From CAZJAH01 sp964544155 (lineage in GTDB: Bacteria > Bacteroidota > Ignavibacteria > Kapaibacteriales > UBA2268), in assembly GCA_964544155.1 (NCBI GenBank), contig CAZJAH010000043.1:1-25431 (forward strand): DNA of 25,431 nucleotides. The letters are read 5' to 3'. Made by a program: the position numbers and the translations under genes. How positions within the stretch are numbered: the stretch's first letter is position 1; each line of letters starts with the position of its first letter. The notes beneath the pieces are model-generated. The model was not told the DNA's origin. It worked only from the letters and a program-made list of their open reading frames with translations, and searched no databases. This document shows, one piece after another, positions 16,216 to 24,832 of the stretch.

Positions 16216-17541
16216 ATGGCAAAAAAAATACTCTTAGTAGGCAGGTGGGGGAAAACCCACGCGTTAGCAAAAGCTATCAAAGAAAAAAGCGTACACGAAA
16301 CAGAACTATACTGCTATATGGATAAGCCAAACGCGGGATTGGTACCACTAGCAACCGACTATATGCTCGGCGATATGCAAAATAATGACAAGATACTTTC
16401 TTATGTTAGAGACAAAAAAGTCGATTTTGCAATTGTTGTACCTCATATGTCACTCAGTAACAGCATATCTGAAAAATTAATCGAAAACGGCATACCCTGC
16501 ATAGGCCCGACTAGAAACTGCAGCCGCCTTGAAACAAGTAAGACTTTTTTAAGGCAAATGCTAAAAGAAACAAATCAAGATGTATCACCCGGCTATCATG
16601 TTTTTAATAAGAGGGAAGATGCAACAGCTCATATTAATTCCATTGATTATGATTTTGCCGTTAAACCTGCGGGTGTAACAGAAGGGGACGGAGTGAAGGT
16701 TATCGGCATTCAGCTTAAAGATAAGCAGGATGCAATTGACTATGTGTATGAAGTATTTGATATGAATATCGGCGGTGTTGCTGAGATAATTATCGAAGAA
16801 AAGTTGATTGGGCCGGAGTTCACTATTCAGGCATTCGTGGACGGTTCCGCGATGGCGGGAATGCCCGCGATCCGCGATTACAAGCTGCTATACGAAGGAG
16901 AAAAAGGTCTGAATACTCCCGGAATGGGCTCAGTCAGTATGCCGAACCATATGCTTCCTTTCCTGAGCAGGGATGAGTACAACAAATCAATCAGGATAAT
17001 GAAAAATGTAGTTGACTACACAAACAAAAAATTCAAAGAAGATTATGTCGGCTTTTTATCCGGGCAGTTCATTAAAACAGCCGACGGCATAAAAGTTATT
17101 GAATTCAATGTGAGGCCGGGCGATTCTGAGATAATGAACATTACGCCCATTCTGAAAACAGATTTTGTGGATCTATGCGAAGCAATGCTCGATAATAAGC
17201 TCCAGGGAATGGATGTAGAATTTGAGAAAAAAGCAACTGTATGCAAGTACGTTGTTAAAGAAGGATTTCCTTATCCCAAAGGCAATATGGAGATGATTAT
17301 CAATGACGAAGCCATAAAGAACGCCGGGGCCGATCTATTCTATTCTTGCTTCGCCGTGGATGATAACATTTATAAACCCAGTCCGAGGGGAGTGGCAGTA
17401 ACCGCGAAAGGAGATTCACTCGAAGAAGCTTACCTGCTTAGCGAAAAGCTTATCGAAGAGAATATTAAAGGGAAGAATATATGGCACCGAAAGGACATCG
17501 GCACTATGGAACTATTGGATATCGAACCGGAGATATCATGA
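16216..17541 (+). CDS. PurD-like ATP-grasp ligase
   Basis: A 441-aa ATP-grasp enzyme related to phosphoribosylamine-glycine ligase (GAR synthetase). The PurD layout is kept: N-domain VGRWGKTHALA (8-18; usual form GGREHA), GPTRNCSRLETSKTFLR (97-113), ATP-grasp Lys150 in FAVKPAGVTEGDGV, IIIEEKLIG (191-199) and IEFNVRPGDSE (295-305). The normally rigid PurD motif QDHKR...GPNTGGMG is changed to RDYKLLYEGEKGLNTPGMGS (220-239), and EFNARFGDPE to EFNVRPGDSE. These changes, and the EctA-like acetyltransferase that overlaps its stop codon, suggest a different amine or amino-acid substrate (inference). A true but divergent PurD cannot be ruled out. The ATG at 16216 is preferred; one at 16211 is out of frame. 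No Shine-Dalgarno sequence is seen. Confidence 0.85.
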   Translation: MAKKILLVGRWGKTHALAKAIKEKSVHETELYCYMDKPNAGLVPLATDYMLGDMQNNDKILSYVRDKKVDFAIVVPHMSLSNSISEKLIENGIPCIGPTRNCSRLETSKTFLRQMLKETNQDVSPGYHVFNKREDATAHINSIDYDFAVKPAGVTEGDGVKVIGIQLKDKQDAIDYVYEVFDMNIGGVAEIIIEEKLIGPEFTIQAFVDGSAMAGMPAIRDYKLLYEGEKGLNTPGMGSVSMPNHMLPFLSRDEYNKSIRIMKNVVDYTNKKFKEDYVGFLSGQFIKTADGIKVIEFNVRPGDSEIMNITPILKTDFVDLCEAMLDNKLQGMDVEFEKKATVCKYVVKEGFPYPKGNMEMIINDEAIKNAGADLFYSCFAVDDNIYKPSPRGVAVTAKGDSLEEAYLLSEKLIEENIKGKNIWHRKDIGTMELLDIEPEIS

Positions 17542-18053
17542 TAAAAATTGAAAATATAAGCGGATTTGATTACCGAGATGTTTATCATCTGGCAGGAAAA
17601 ATTGACGGGATAGTGCAGCATCCAGCGCATGTTTATAAAATAATGGCAGCACACTTCACTGATACTTTTTATATAGCCCGGGAAGAAAGCGGAAGCGGCA
17701 AATCAACCATACTCGGCTTCATGATGGGCTTTGTTTCACAAAGCTATCCGGGCCACCTTTTTGTATGGCAGATAGCAGTATCGGAAGCCGCCCAGGGTAA
17801 AGGCGTTGGTAAAAAGCTTCTCAGGCATACAGTCGATTTCGCGAAACAGTCTGATAGCTGCTCTGCTGTTATGGCTACAGTTGAAACAACAAATATAGGA
17901 TCACAGGCGCTATTTGAAAAATCAGGATTTTCTATTGATTCTGCGCGGTTCAAAGATGTAGGCCTCGAGCTTATCACAAATGATGGCAAAGAAGCTGTGG
18001 TTGATTATTACGGCAGCGGCACAGACCAGATATTCTATGTGCTGAAAGTATAG
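17538..18053 (+). CDS. EctA-like GNAT acetyltransferase
   Basis: A 171-aa GNAT-fold protein. The acetyl-CoA loop is AAQGKGVGKKLL (84-95), preceded by HLFVWQIAVS, and the end has ETTNIGSQALFEKSGF. The run from VYKIMAAHFTDTFYIARE through GFMMGFVSQ to LFVWQIAV is laid out like diaminobutyrate acetyltransferase EctA (family knowledge), but ectB and ectC are not next to it, so ectoine synthesis is not supported here. The start is the ATG in ATGA, overlapping the TGA of the PurD-like gene by four bases: translational coupling. Longer in-frame starts upstream would lie inside that gene. The pair probably ligates and acetylates one small molecule (inference). The operon ends at the terminator near 18140. 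Confidence 0.85.
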   Translation: MIKIENISGFDYRDVYHLAGKIDGIVQHPAHVYKIMAAHFTDTFYIAREESGSGKSTILGFMMGFVSQSYPGHLFVWQIAVSEAAQGKGVGKKLLRHTVDFAKQSDSCSAVMATVETTNIGSQALFEKSGFSIDSARFKDVGLELITNDGKEAVVDYYGSGTDQIFYVLKV

Positions 18054-18127
18054 CAAGAGTGACGGGATTATGTCAGAACTCACGGGGATAATAACCGGGA
18101 GAATGACCATTAAAGATGGAAGCTAAC

Positions 18128-18158
18128 AAAAAAGGCCGCCCTAAGCGGGCAGCCTTTT
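18128..18158. terminator. Bidirectional terminator between convergent genes
   Basis: AAAAGGC-C-GCCC (130-141 of 18 kb) pairs with GGGC-A-GCCTTTT (18147-18158) with one C/A mismatch. A-tract on the left and T-tract on the right let it serve both the ATP-grasp/GNAT operon (+) and the POT transporter gene (-). Confidence 0.85.
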
Positions 18159-18183
18159 CTATATTAAACATAATCATATAAGA

Positions 18184-19686
18184 TTATTGAGTGGCACGTT
18201 TCAATCTCTTAAGTACTGATAGCAGCATCAGTGCCGCGGCAACCGATGTAGCGACCAGAAGAAGGAAGAATTGCCATAATTCCCAATCCTGATAGAACCT
18301 TCCGACAAATCCTGATAAGTAGTTACCGATAGCGGTTGATAAGAACCATCCGCCCATCATAAGCCCTTTAATTTTAGCGGGAGATACCTTCGATACAAAT
18401 GATAGTCCCATCGGGCTAAGGAAGAGCTCCGCAATTGTCAGAGTAAAGTAAGTACCTATCAGCCAGAAAGGCGAGATAGTCATTGCTGAAGATCCTTCTC
18501 CGAGTGTATATACTCCCGGAAGATTCATTGAAGCAAAGACCATTACACAATAAGCCAGTCCGGTAATGACCATACCTATACCGATCTTAGCCGGTGATGA
18601 CGGTTCCTTTCCTTTCTTATTCAGATAAGCGAAAAATCCGACTATTATCGGTGTTATAAACACAATGAACATGGGGTTGAAAATCTGGAATTTCTCAGGA
18701 TCGAGATTATTCGTTCCGTCAAATGAGTTGTATTTATAAATCATGACAATAGCGCCAATAATGACGGCTGCAGCGGAAACCATCTTGAGCTTGCCTTGAA
18801 TTTTCGGATTTATCAGCCCAATAAGGCCCATGAGGGTAATAAGCAGTGCGTGAAGCCCAATTACGTCAAAGAGCATATAAGTCCATGGGCCGACAGAGCC
18901 GTGGATATAGTCCTTGGCAAATAATGAAAGCGCCGCGCCGTTCTGGTGGAAGGCCATCCAGAAGAAAATTACTATCGCAAAAATAATGAGAAGAGCGCCA
19001 ATCCTTTGTTTTTCCTGTTGGGGAGTCAGTTTCTGGTCAACGTCAGGATTTGTTTGTTTTTTGCTTGTATAGTCAGCGCTTTTGTAGTGCTTTCTGAATA
19101 TAACGAAAATCAATAACGACATAAGCATACCGAAAGCGGCTAATCCGAACCCGGCATTATATCCAACAGCAAGGGTAACGTTGAAATTATCAAGAAAGAA
19201 ATTCTTGATACCGCTTGCCGCGAAGGGAGCATAGAAAGCGCCGACATTAATACCCATATAGAAAATATTATAGCCCGCGTCCTTCAGGGAGTTTTGTGTG
19301 TGTGAATAAAGATTACCCACCAATACTGAAATATTAGCTTTAAAAAGGCCGTTACCGAGAGCAACAACGCCCAGAGCAATATAAACCTGCATTGGATCGC
19401 TTGTGGGGGCAGCCATCATCGCATAACCTACTCCCATAGTGATGGCGCCGATAATGATAGTTCTGCCATAGCCTAAGAAGTTATCGGCTAACCAACCGCC
19501 CAGGATTGGTGTAAGATAAACACCAGCCAGAAAAATTCCATACACTTCAGTTGTTCGTGAAGCGGGCCAGCCGAAATTTTCGCCAAGGTAAAATACAAAA
19601 ATGGCGAGCATAGTATAAAATCCGAAACGTTCCCACATTTCGGTAAAAAAGAGGACATATAGCCCCTTTGGATGTCCTTTAAACAT
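18184..19686 (-). CDS. POT/PTR2-family proton-dependent oligopeptide transporter
   Basis: A 500-aa inner-membrane protein of the major facilitator superfamily with about 12-14 hydrophobic segments. It carries out proton-driven uptake of di- and tripeptides. The N-terminal EMWERFGFY (16-24) is the family's ExxERFxxY proton-coupling motif. The PTR2 signatures GGWLADNFLGYGRTIIIG and NIFYMGINVGAFYAP are present, and LFLSPMGLSFVSKVSP lies near the C terminus. AGGAGG sits four bases before the ATG, the strongest Shine-Dalgarno sequence in the window. A Bacteroidota-type promoter is found about 90 bp upstream. It stands alone between the terminator it shares with the GNAT operon and the sensor-kinase operon. 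Substrate range cannot be read from sequence. Confidence 0.95.
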   Translation of the reverse strand: MFKGHPKGLYVLFFTEMWERFGFYTMLAIFVFYLGENFGWPASRTTEVYGIFLAGVYLTPILGGWLADNFLGYGRTIIIGAITMGVGYAMMAAPTSDPMQVYIALGVVALGNGLFKANISVLVGNLYSHTQNSLKDAGYNIFYMGINVGAFYAPFAASGIKNFFLDNFNVTLAVGYNAGFGLAAFGMLMSLLIFVIFRKHYKSADYTSKKQTNPDVDQKLTPQQEKQRIGALLIIFAIVIFFWMAFHQNGAALSLFAKDYIHGSVGPWTYMLFDVIGLHALLITLMGLIGLINPKIQGKLKMVSAAAVIIGAIVMIYKYNSFDGTNNLDPEKFQIFNPMFIVFITPIIVGFFAYLNKKGKEPSSPAKIGIGMVITGLAYCVMVFASMNLPGVYTLGEGSSAMTISPFWLIGTYFTLTIAELFLSPMGLSFVSKVSPAKIKGLMMGGWFLSTAIGNYLSGFVGRFYQDWELWQFFLLLVATSVAAALMLLSVLKRLKRATQ

Positions 19687-19774
19687 TATTCCTCCTGAAT
19701 AATTTGTTTTTAATTAATAAAATTATACTAATATATTTCACAATAATTACAATACCTTACTAATAGCAGAATGC

Positions 19775-19805
19775 CAAAAATAAGGATAGAATGACAGAAA
19801 AACAA
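19775..19805 (-). promoter_or_regulatory. Bacteroidota-type promoter for the POT gene
   Basis: On the minus strand: TTG (19805-19803), a 20-bp spacer, then TATTTTTG (19782-19775), an exact TAnnTTTG match. It lies just after the stop of the kinase gene and gives a leader of about 80 nt ahead of the AGGAGG site. Confidence 0.6.
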
Positions 19806-19812
19806 TTCCGGG

Positions 19813-21816
19813 TTAATTTTTCGGTATGCAAGGCAGCACAATTTTAAAAGTGGTGCCCTCATTAAGCTTGCTTTTAAGCGTAATATGGCCGCCGTGGAAA
19901 TCCACACATTTTTTGACTATTGCCAAACCCAGCCCGTAACCCGAAACTGATCCGATGTTTGATGCCCTGAAAAATGACTGGAACAAATGATGTTGTTCAT
20001 CATCAGGTATGCCGCAGCCACGATCAGTTATAGAAAATTCTACTGTTTCACCATTACCCGCTACTTCCAGGTCAATTTCCGAGCCTTTCGGAGAATACTT
20101 AATGGCGTTAGTCAGAAGGTTTGAAATAATAAGTGCGGTTAGATTTTCATCAATATAAGCATAATCGGTTTTACCTTTAAAACTAAAGTTTATCCTGTGA
20201 GAATTTCCGGCATTAAATAATATATTATCAACAGTAGATTTGCAAAATGCCTGCACATTCATCTGGTATGGCTTGAACATGAACTTGCCGGTATCCATTT
20301 TTCCGATTATCAGGACATTTTCCATCAGCCTTGTCATTTTATGTACAGTATCCTGTATCCTCTGGAAGTGCTTTTCTTTTTCTTCTTCCGGCCAGCGGTC
20401 TTTGTAGCGCCTCAGCAAGTCGGCTGAAAGCATAATAGTAGTTAGCGGAGTGCGGAATTCGTGCGATATCATGGAAATAAACTGTGTTTTCAGCATATTA
20501 AGCTCTTTTTGCTTTTCCAGAGCGCGGATGCTTTCTTCGTGGCTTTTTTTGATTGTGCTGATATCCATTCCCATACACAGTATAAAGTCCCTGTTGCCAA
20601 TTTTCATGTGTTCCAGTGAGAGCATCACGGTGATCTCTTTGCCTTCCTTACTGATGAGTTTTACTTCTTCACCGGTAATTCTTTTATCGCGATAAAATTT
20701 TGTATAAATATTATCACGCAGTTTTATATCAGCCCAAAGGCCGGATTTACCCATATTTTTAAAAAGAACTTCTTCGCGTGTATATCCGATCAGATCCAGG
20801 TAGCTCTGGTTAATATCTACTATTAGCTGATCATCGAAATGCTGCATGCACATTGCTATTGGAGAAGCATGAAAAACTTTTGAAAATTTTATCTTCGATT
20901 CTTCCAGGTCTTTCCTGATTTCTTTTTGTTTGGTCTGATCCTGAGAAATACCCATTATGTACCTGGGTTTGCCCTTATTATCGCGAATGACAAGCTTTCT
21001 GGTGGAAAAATATTTTTCGCTGTTTTCGCCTATAACAAGAGAATCCTCCTTGATTTCAAGCATACCGCCATTATTGAGTACAGCGAGATCTTCGTTATGG
21101 AAAGTATCAGCAAGCTCAGGCGGAAATATTTCGTGTACAGTCCTGCCTAAAAGGTAGTCGCATCTGAGCCCTGTCATTTTTTCGCCGGCCCGGTTGATAA
21201 ATGTATACTTGAGAGTTTGAGCATCTTTAACATAAATCATATTAGGAATATTTTCCAAAATTGTATTCATGAAGTTCTTTGTCTGCCGCAGCTCGCATTC
21301 TGTTTTTTCTCTTTCTCTTATTTCATTGATAAGCTGTTCATTGATAGTAGTAAGCTCAATTGTACGCTCTTCTACACGGTTCTCTAATTCACGGTTAAGC
21401 TGCTGGATTTCCTCATCGGCTTTTCTCCGGCGCCGGCGGTTGTCAGCATCTTTGAGCTCTCTTTCAATTGCCGGCACCAGCCTTATGAGATTATCTTTCA
21501 AAAGGTAATCGTGAGCGCCCTCTCGCATGGCGTCAACGGCAATTTGCTCTCCCACCGCTCCTGAAATAATAATGAATGGTATATCCAGGCCTGTTTCTTT
21601 AAACAGCCTTAGAGCATCTAATCCGGAAAACCCCGGCATATGATAATCACATAAAACTATATGCCATTTGTTTGTTTCAAGCTCAGTTTTCAGTTCTTCG
21701 GCTGAGCAAATTAGCTTGTGCTCAAATTTGAGTCCGTTCTTTCTAAGCTCCCTGAGCATTAAAAGCACATCATCTTCAGAGTCATCAATGATCAGTATTT
21801 TGAGTTCATTTTCCAT
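19813..21816 (-). CDS. Receiver-PAS-PAS histidine kinase
   Basis: A 667-aa soluble signalling protein with no transmembrane segment. Order: receiver domain (1-122) with acidic pair Asp11-Asp12, phospho-acceptor Asp57, Ser85 and Lys107; charged coiled coil (about 125-180); PAS (about 181-300); PAS (about 305-425, ending FILCMGMDIST); HisKA with His452 in ISMISHEFRTPLTT; and HATPase with N-box (SNLLTNAIKYSP), G1 (TDRGCGIPD) and G2 (SGYGLGLAIV). All catalytic residues are present. It is the last of three genes, 1 bp after the stand-alone receiver. An N-terminal receiver can accept phosphate from the first kinase or a phosphotransfer protein, so a relay within the operon is plausible (inference). 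The signal is unknown. Confidence 0.93.
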   Translation of the reverse strand: MENELKILIIDDSEDDVLLMLRELRKNGLKFEHKLICSAEELKTELETNKWHIVLCDYHMPGFSGLDALRLFKETGLDIPFIIISGAVGEQIAVDAMREGAHDYLLKDNLIRLVPAIERELKDADNRRRRRKADEEIQQLNRELENRVEERTIELTTINEQLINEIREREKTECELRQTKNFMNTILENIPNMIYVKDAQTLKYTFINRAGEKMTGLRCDYLLGRTVHEIFPPELADTFHNEDLAVLNNGGMLEIKEDSLVIGENSEKYFSTRKLVIRDNKGKPRYIMGISQDQTKQKEIRKDLEESKIKFSKVFHASPIAMCMQHFDDQLIVDINQSYLDLIGYTREEVLFKNMGKSGLWADIKLRDNIYTKFYRDKRITGEEVKLISKEGKEITVMLSLEHMKIGNRDFILCMGMDISTIKKSHEESIRALEKQKELNMLKTQFISMISHEFRTPLTTIMLSADLLRRYKDRWPEEEKEKHFQRIQDTVHKMTRLMENVLIIGKMDTGKFMFKPYQMNVQAFCKSTVDNILFNAGNSHRINFSFKGKTDYAYIDENLTALIISNLLTNAIKYSPKGSEIDLEVAGNGETVEFSITDRGCGIPDDEQHHLFQSFFRASNIGSVSGYGLGLAIVKKCVDFHGGHITLKSKLNEGTTFKIVLPCIPKN

Positions 21817-21817
21817 A

Positions 21818-22261
21818 TCAATTCACGGATAATTTCGGGGGATTTTCATTCAGGCCCAGCCAGTAAATCCCCAATTCTTTAACAGCGTCAATAAATTTTT
21901 TATAATCAACGGGTTTTCTTATATAACTGTTTGCCCCATTCAGATAACTCTTAATTAAATCCTGTTCCTCATTTGATGAAGTAAGGATAATAACCGGTAT
22001 CAGCTTTGTCGGGCCGTGCTGTCTTATAAACTTTAATAATTCCAGGCCGTCGATCTTGGGAAGTTTCAGGTCCAGCAAAATGACTTCGGGCAAAAAGGCA
22101 TTTGTACCGTTGCCAGTGAGCATATCTTTTGCTTCAGCGCCGTCCGTGGCAATGATAATTTCATTATCGATATTATTAGCTTTAAAAGCTCTTAATGTAA
22201 GGAATACATCATCAGGATTGTCCTCGATAAGCAAAATTGTTTTTTTTGGGTCGATTACCAT
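21818..22261 (-). CDS. Stand-alone response-regulator receiver (Rcp1-like)
   Basis: A 147-aa protein made only of a receiver domain: acidic pair Glu13-Asp14, phospho-acceptor Asp64 in LLDLKLPKIDGLELL, Thr94 and Lys116 in IRKPVDYKKF. The run TILLIEDNPDDVFLTLRAF and the ending ELGIYWLGLNENPP are typical of the Rcp1 group, partners of phytochrome-type kinases. There is no DNA-binding or enzymatic output, so it probably works by protein contact or passes phosphate on. AAGGA lies about nine bases before the ATG. It starts 4 bp after the first kinase and ends 1 bp before the second. Confidence 0.95.
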   Translation of the reverse strand: MVIDPKKTILLIEDNPDDVFLTLRAFKANNIDNEIIIATDGAEAKDMLTGNGTNAFLPEVILLDLKLPKIDGLELLKFIRQHGPTKLIPVIILTSSNEEQDLIKSYLNGANSYIRKPVDYKKFIDAVKELGIYWLGLNENPPKLSVN

Positions 22262-22265
22262 AGTT

Positions 22266-24314
22266 CTATTTCCTTATATCTTGTATTATTTTTTCAGGAA
22301 GGTAAATAGTGAACACCGTGCCTTCGTTCAGACTGCTACTGGCCTGAATGCTGCCGCCGTGCTTACTTATAATTCTTTTAACTGTTGCCAGCCCGATTCC
22401 GGTGCCCTCGAATTCATCGTCTTTATGAAGCCTCTGAAAGGGATTGAAAAGCTTGTTATAATATTGCATATCGAATCCCGCACCGTTGTCTTCGATAGTG
22501 AAAGTATGAGGCTCATTGGAGCGCGTGACTTTAATTATTGCCTTATTCTTTTTTGAAGTAAATTTCCAGGCATTACCCAGCAAATTATCAAGCGCTATTC
22601 TGAGAAGATTAATATCCCCACTGACGATAATCGATTCATCGATATATATTTCCGCTGATCTGCCGGGTGAGCTTTGCCGCAGTTCATCTATTACACTATT
22701 GGCCATATCACTAATATTGACCGGTGCGAATTTCATTTCCGATCTCGTTATCCTGGATAATTTCAGCATATCATCAATTATCATAGCCATTTTATTAGCT
22801 GCGCCTTTTATTCTTCCCAGATATTCTATTGCTATATTATCAAGTTCCGTGCCGAAATCTTCCTCGAGTGCCTGGGCGAAACCGTCTATGGAACGCAATG
22901 GCGCCCTTAAGTCATGCGACACTGAATAAGCAAAGGTTTCCAGCTCTTTATTCGCGTTCTCCAGCTGGCTTGTCCTGATAGATACCCTTCTTTCGAGTTC
23001 CTGATTTAAGAGTTTAAGATCTCTTTCCTTTTTTCTTTGCTCGGTTATATCCTCGACAAATCCCTGAAGTATCTCTGCCGAATTATCAACGTTTTTAATT
23101 ATAGACATATTCACCCTGGCGATAAACACTTCACCGTCTTTACGGCGTAGGGGCGTTTCATAAGTGTAATTATCCAGCTTTTCGGTTTTGATCTTTTCTA
23201 TCATGGATCTTCTGAATTCCTTATCAACATATATCTGGTCGCCGATGTCAATTACAGTGCGGTTAATTTCTTCCATATCCGAATATCCGAGCATCTTTAG
23301 CAGGGCATTGTTCATGGTCAGGAATCTGCCCCGGATAGTAGTTATATAAATGCCAAGCCGCGATCTGTGAAATATATTATCCAGTTTCAGCCTTTCAGTT
23401 TTGAGTTCCGATTCAGCATGAATTCTTGTAATTATCATCCTAAAGCTTCTTAAAGCTGTAGGTATGATCGATCTGTCTTCTTCGGATGAATTTAATCCCG
23501 AAGGTTTGCAGAAAAGCAATACAAATTTAAGGTCACTGTTGAGCTTTAAATCGAATAAGGCGAACTCTTTTTCTAAGCGACAAACTGAAGGCAGGTTCTG
23601 ATCTAAACTGCTGCCGCAGAATAAAGGAAACTTACCGTTATCTGAAAGAATCCCTATCATTTCCTGCAAATCTTCCCCTATATCAGGGAAATCCGAACCT
23701 GAAGCAATTCCTGTAGATTTAAGTATCTCTCCGCTTTTTTTGAAGAATACTATGCCGCAGGTATAGTCCGTAGCCGCCACAATTTCATCGGCAAGTATTT
23801 TGAGAGCTGTCCTGACCTCTCTAATGCCTGAAAGTTTGATCAATAGTTCATTGACAAGGCCGGAATGTTTTATTCGGCGACGCAGCTTTTTTTCAAGTAA
23901 GTTTCGGTCTTTTTTGTCCCGCAAGGTAATAAGAACATAATCATCGATTTCCGAACTAACGTTTTTGGCATGGTAATCATAATCCGGAATAATTCTTGAT
24001 ATTTTATTGCTGAATGTAGGGCTGCGGCCTTCGATCTTAATTTCACCGCCGGAATTGCCAGGCTTGAATAGCTGCTTTAGCACGATTTTTATGTCATCAG
24101 GGATCAGTTCATCATCGAAAATGCTAATATTATCCCCGGTAGAGCCATAGTACTTACTCAGAAACGTTTTCATTGAATGATTGATTTCTTTAACATGACC
24201 TTCCTTATCAATAAGCATCATAGCGTCCTTAACCTCATCAAAAACATGTTTGAAGAGCTGAGTATCCTCACTAAGACCTCTATAAAACCTAATGGCCTCC
24301 GGGAATTCTGTCAT
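22266..24314 (-). CDS. PAS-GAF-PAS histidine kinase of the phytochrome-like HisKA class
   Basis: A 682-aa cytosolic kinase and the first gene of the signalling operon. Order: PAS-like (about 15-130, FDEVKDAMMLIDKEGHVKEI); a GAF-like region (about 135-305); PAS (about 310-430, ending GFVEDITEQRKKER); coiled coil; HisKA with His467 in SVSHDLRAPLRSIDGF; and HATPase with N-box DNLLGNAWKFTS, G1 EDNGAGFDM and G2 GTGIGLATVKRI. The HDLRAPLRSI H-box is the type seen in bacteriophytochromes. The GAF-like part has Cys residues but no clear bilin-binding context, so light sensing is not claimed. The Rcp1-like receiver that follows after 4 bp is its likely target. The ATG at 24314 lacks a Shine-Dalgarno sequence. 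Confidence 0.92.
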   Translation of the reverse strand: MTEFPEAIRFYRGLSEDTQLFKHVFDEVKDAMMLIDKEGHVKEINHSMKTFLSKYYGSTGDNISIFDDELIPDDIKIVLKQLFKPGNSGGEIKIEGRSPTFSNKISRIIPDYDYHAKNVSSEIDDYVLITLRDKKDRNLLEKKLRRRIKHSGLVNELLIKLSGIREVRTALKILADEIVAATDYTCGIVFFKKSGEILKSTGIASGSDFPDIGEDLQEMIGILSDNGKFPLFCGSSLDQNLPSVCRLEKEFALFDLKLNSDLKFVLLFCKPSGLNSSEEDRSIIPTALRSFRMIITRIHAESELKTERLKLDNIFHRSRLGIYITTIRGRFLTMNNALLKMLGYSDMEEINRTVIDIGDQIYVDKEFRRSMIEKIKTEKLDNYTYETPLRRKDGEVFIARVNMSIIKNVDNSAEILQGFVEDITEQRKKERDLKLLNQELERRVSIRTSQLENANKELETFAYSVSHDLRAPLRSIDGFAQALEEDFGTELDNIAIEYLGRIKGAANKMAMIIDDMLKLSRITRSEMKFAPVNISDMANSVIDELRQSSPGRSAEIYIDESIIVSGDINLLRIALDNLLGNAWKFTSKKNKAIIKVTRSNEPHTFTIEDNGAGFDMQYYNKLFNPFQRLHKDDEFEGTGIGLATVKRIISKHGGSIQASSSLNEGTVFTIYLPEKIIQDIRK

Positions 24315-24720
24315 ATTTGCCGTACGATAAATTTTTAAAACGCTCTAAAGCTAATCTATAATTAAAAAATTTTTTTTAAATATCATATTAGTTTTTATTA
24401 ATATTCATGAATTTAAGAAAATAATTGAATAACTAATTATTATTGTGATGATTTTCGGATATAAAAAGCCGGCTTTCTGATATTAATGATGATGTGAAAT
24501 GAGAATATAAGCACTGTAATTTGGATATTCTTAACTTTTCCGATGTTATTATATAGAGAACTTTTAATAGCTTATCAAGTGATCTTCCAAGCAAGTGAAC
24601 TAAAAAATACATCACGAAATAATCCCCAAGGGCTAATTCTGATATCATGCATATTTATGTAAGCGTATTCAAATTTAAGCAATTGAAAGCATCCGACAGC
24701 AGCAGCCATTGGTTTTGCAC
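24315..24720. other. AT-rich region without a supported gene
   Basis: About 400 bp between the kinase operon and the rRNA promoter array. It must hold the minus-strand promoter of the kinase operon, but no TAnnTTTG box with a -33 partner was found close to 24314. A TAAATTTG on the minus strand at 24677-24670 lacks a -33 partner. No repeat or RNA gene was recognised. Confidence 0.6.
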
Positions 24721-24730
24721 AAAAAAAAGA

Positions 24731-24761
24731 TTTGCGGGAAAGAATAAAAGCCTTATATTTG
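24731..24761 (+). promoter_or_regulatory. rRNA promoter P1
   Basis: TTTG (24731-24734), 19 bp, TATATTTG (24754-24761). An eight-base A-tract just upstream resembles an UP element. Confidence 0.75.
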
Positions 24762-24832
24762 CAGGCTCTCCCAGAGTTGAGGGCTGCGAACTTTGAAATA
24801 AGGCAACAAAATCCGGTAAATCAAAAAAAAGA

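Noticed and set aside
17538..18053. Ectoine biosynthesis gene ectA
   Set aside because: The protein is EctA-like but ectB and ectC are not adjacent, and the coupled gene is an ATP-grasp ligase.
22266..24314. Bacteriophytochrome
   Set aside because: The H-box and partner receiver are phytochrome-like, but the GAF-like region shows no bilin lyase or PASDIP-type motif.
24433..24648. 71-codon minus-strand open frame upstream of the kinase operon
   Set aside because: No ribosome-binding site, no recognisable domain, low-complexity end, and AT-rich intergenic context.
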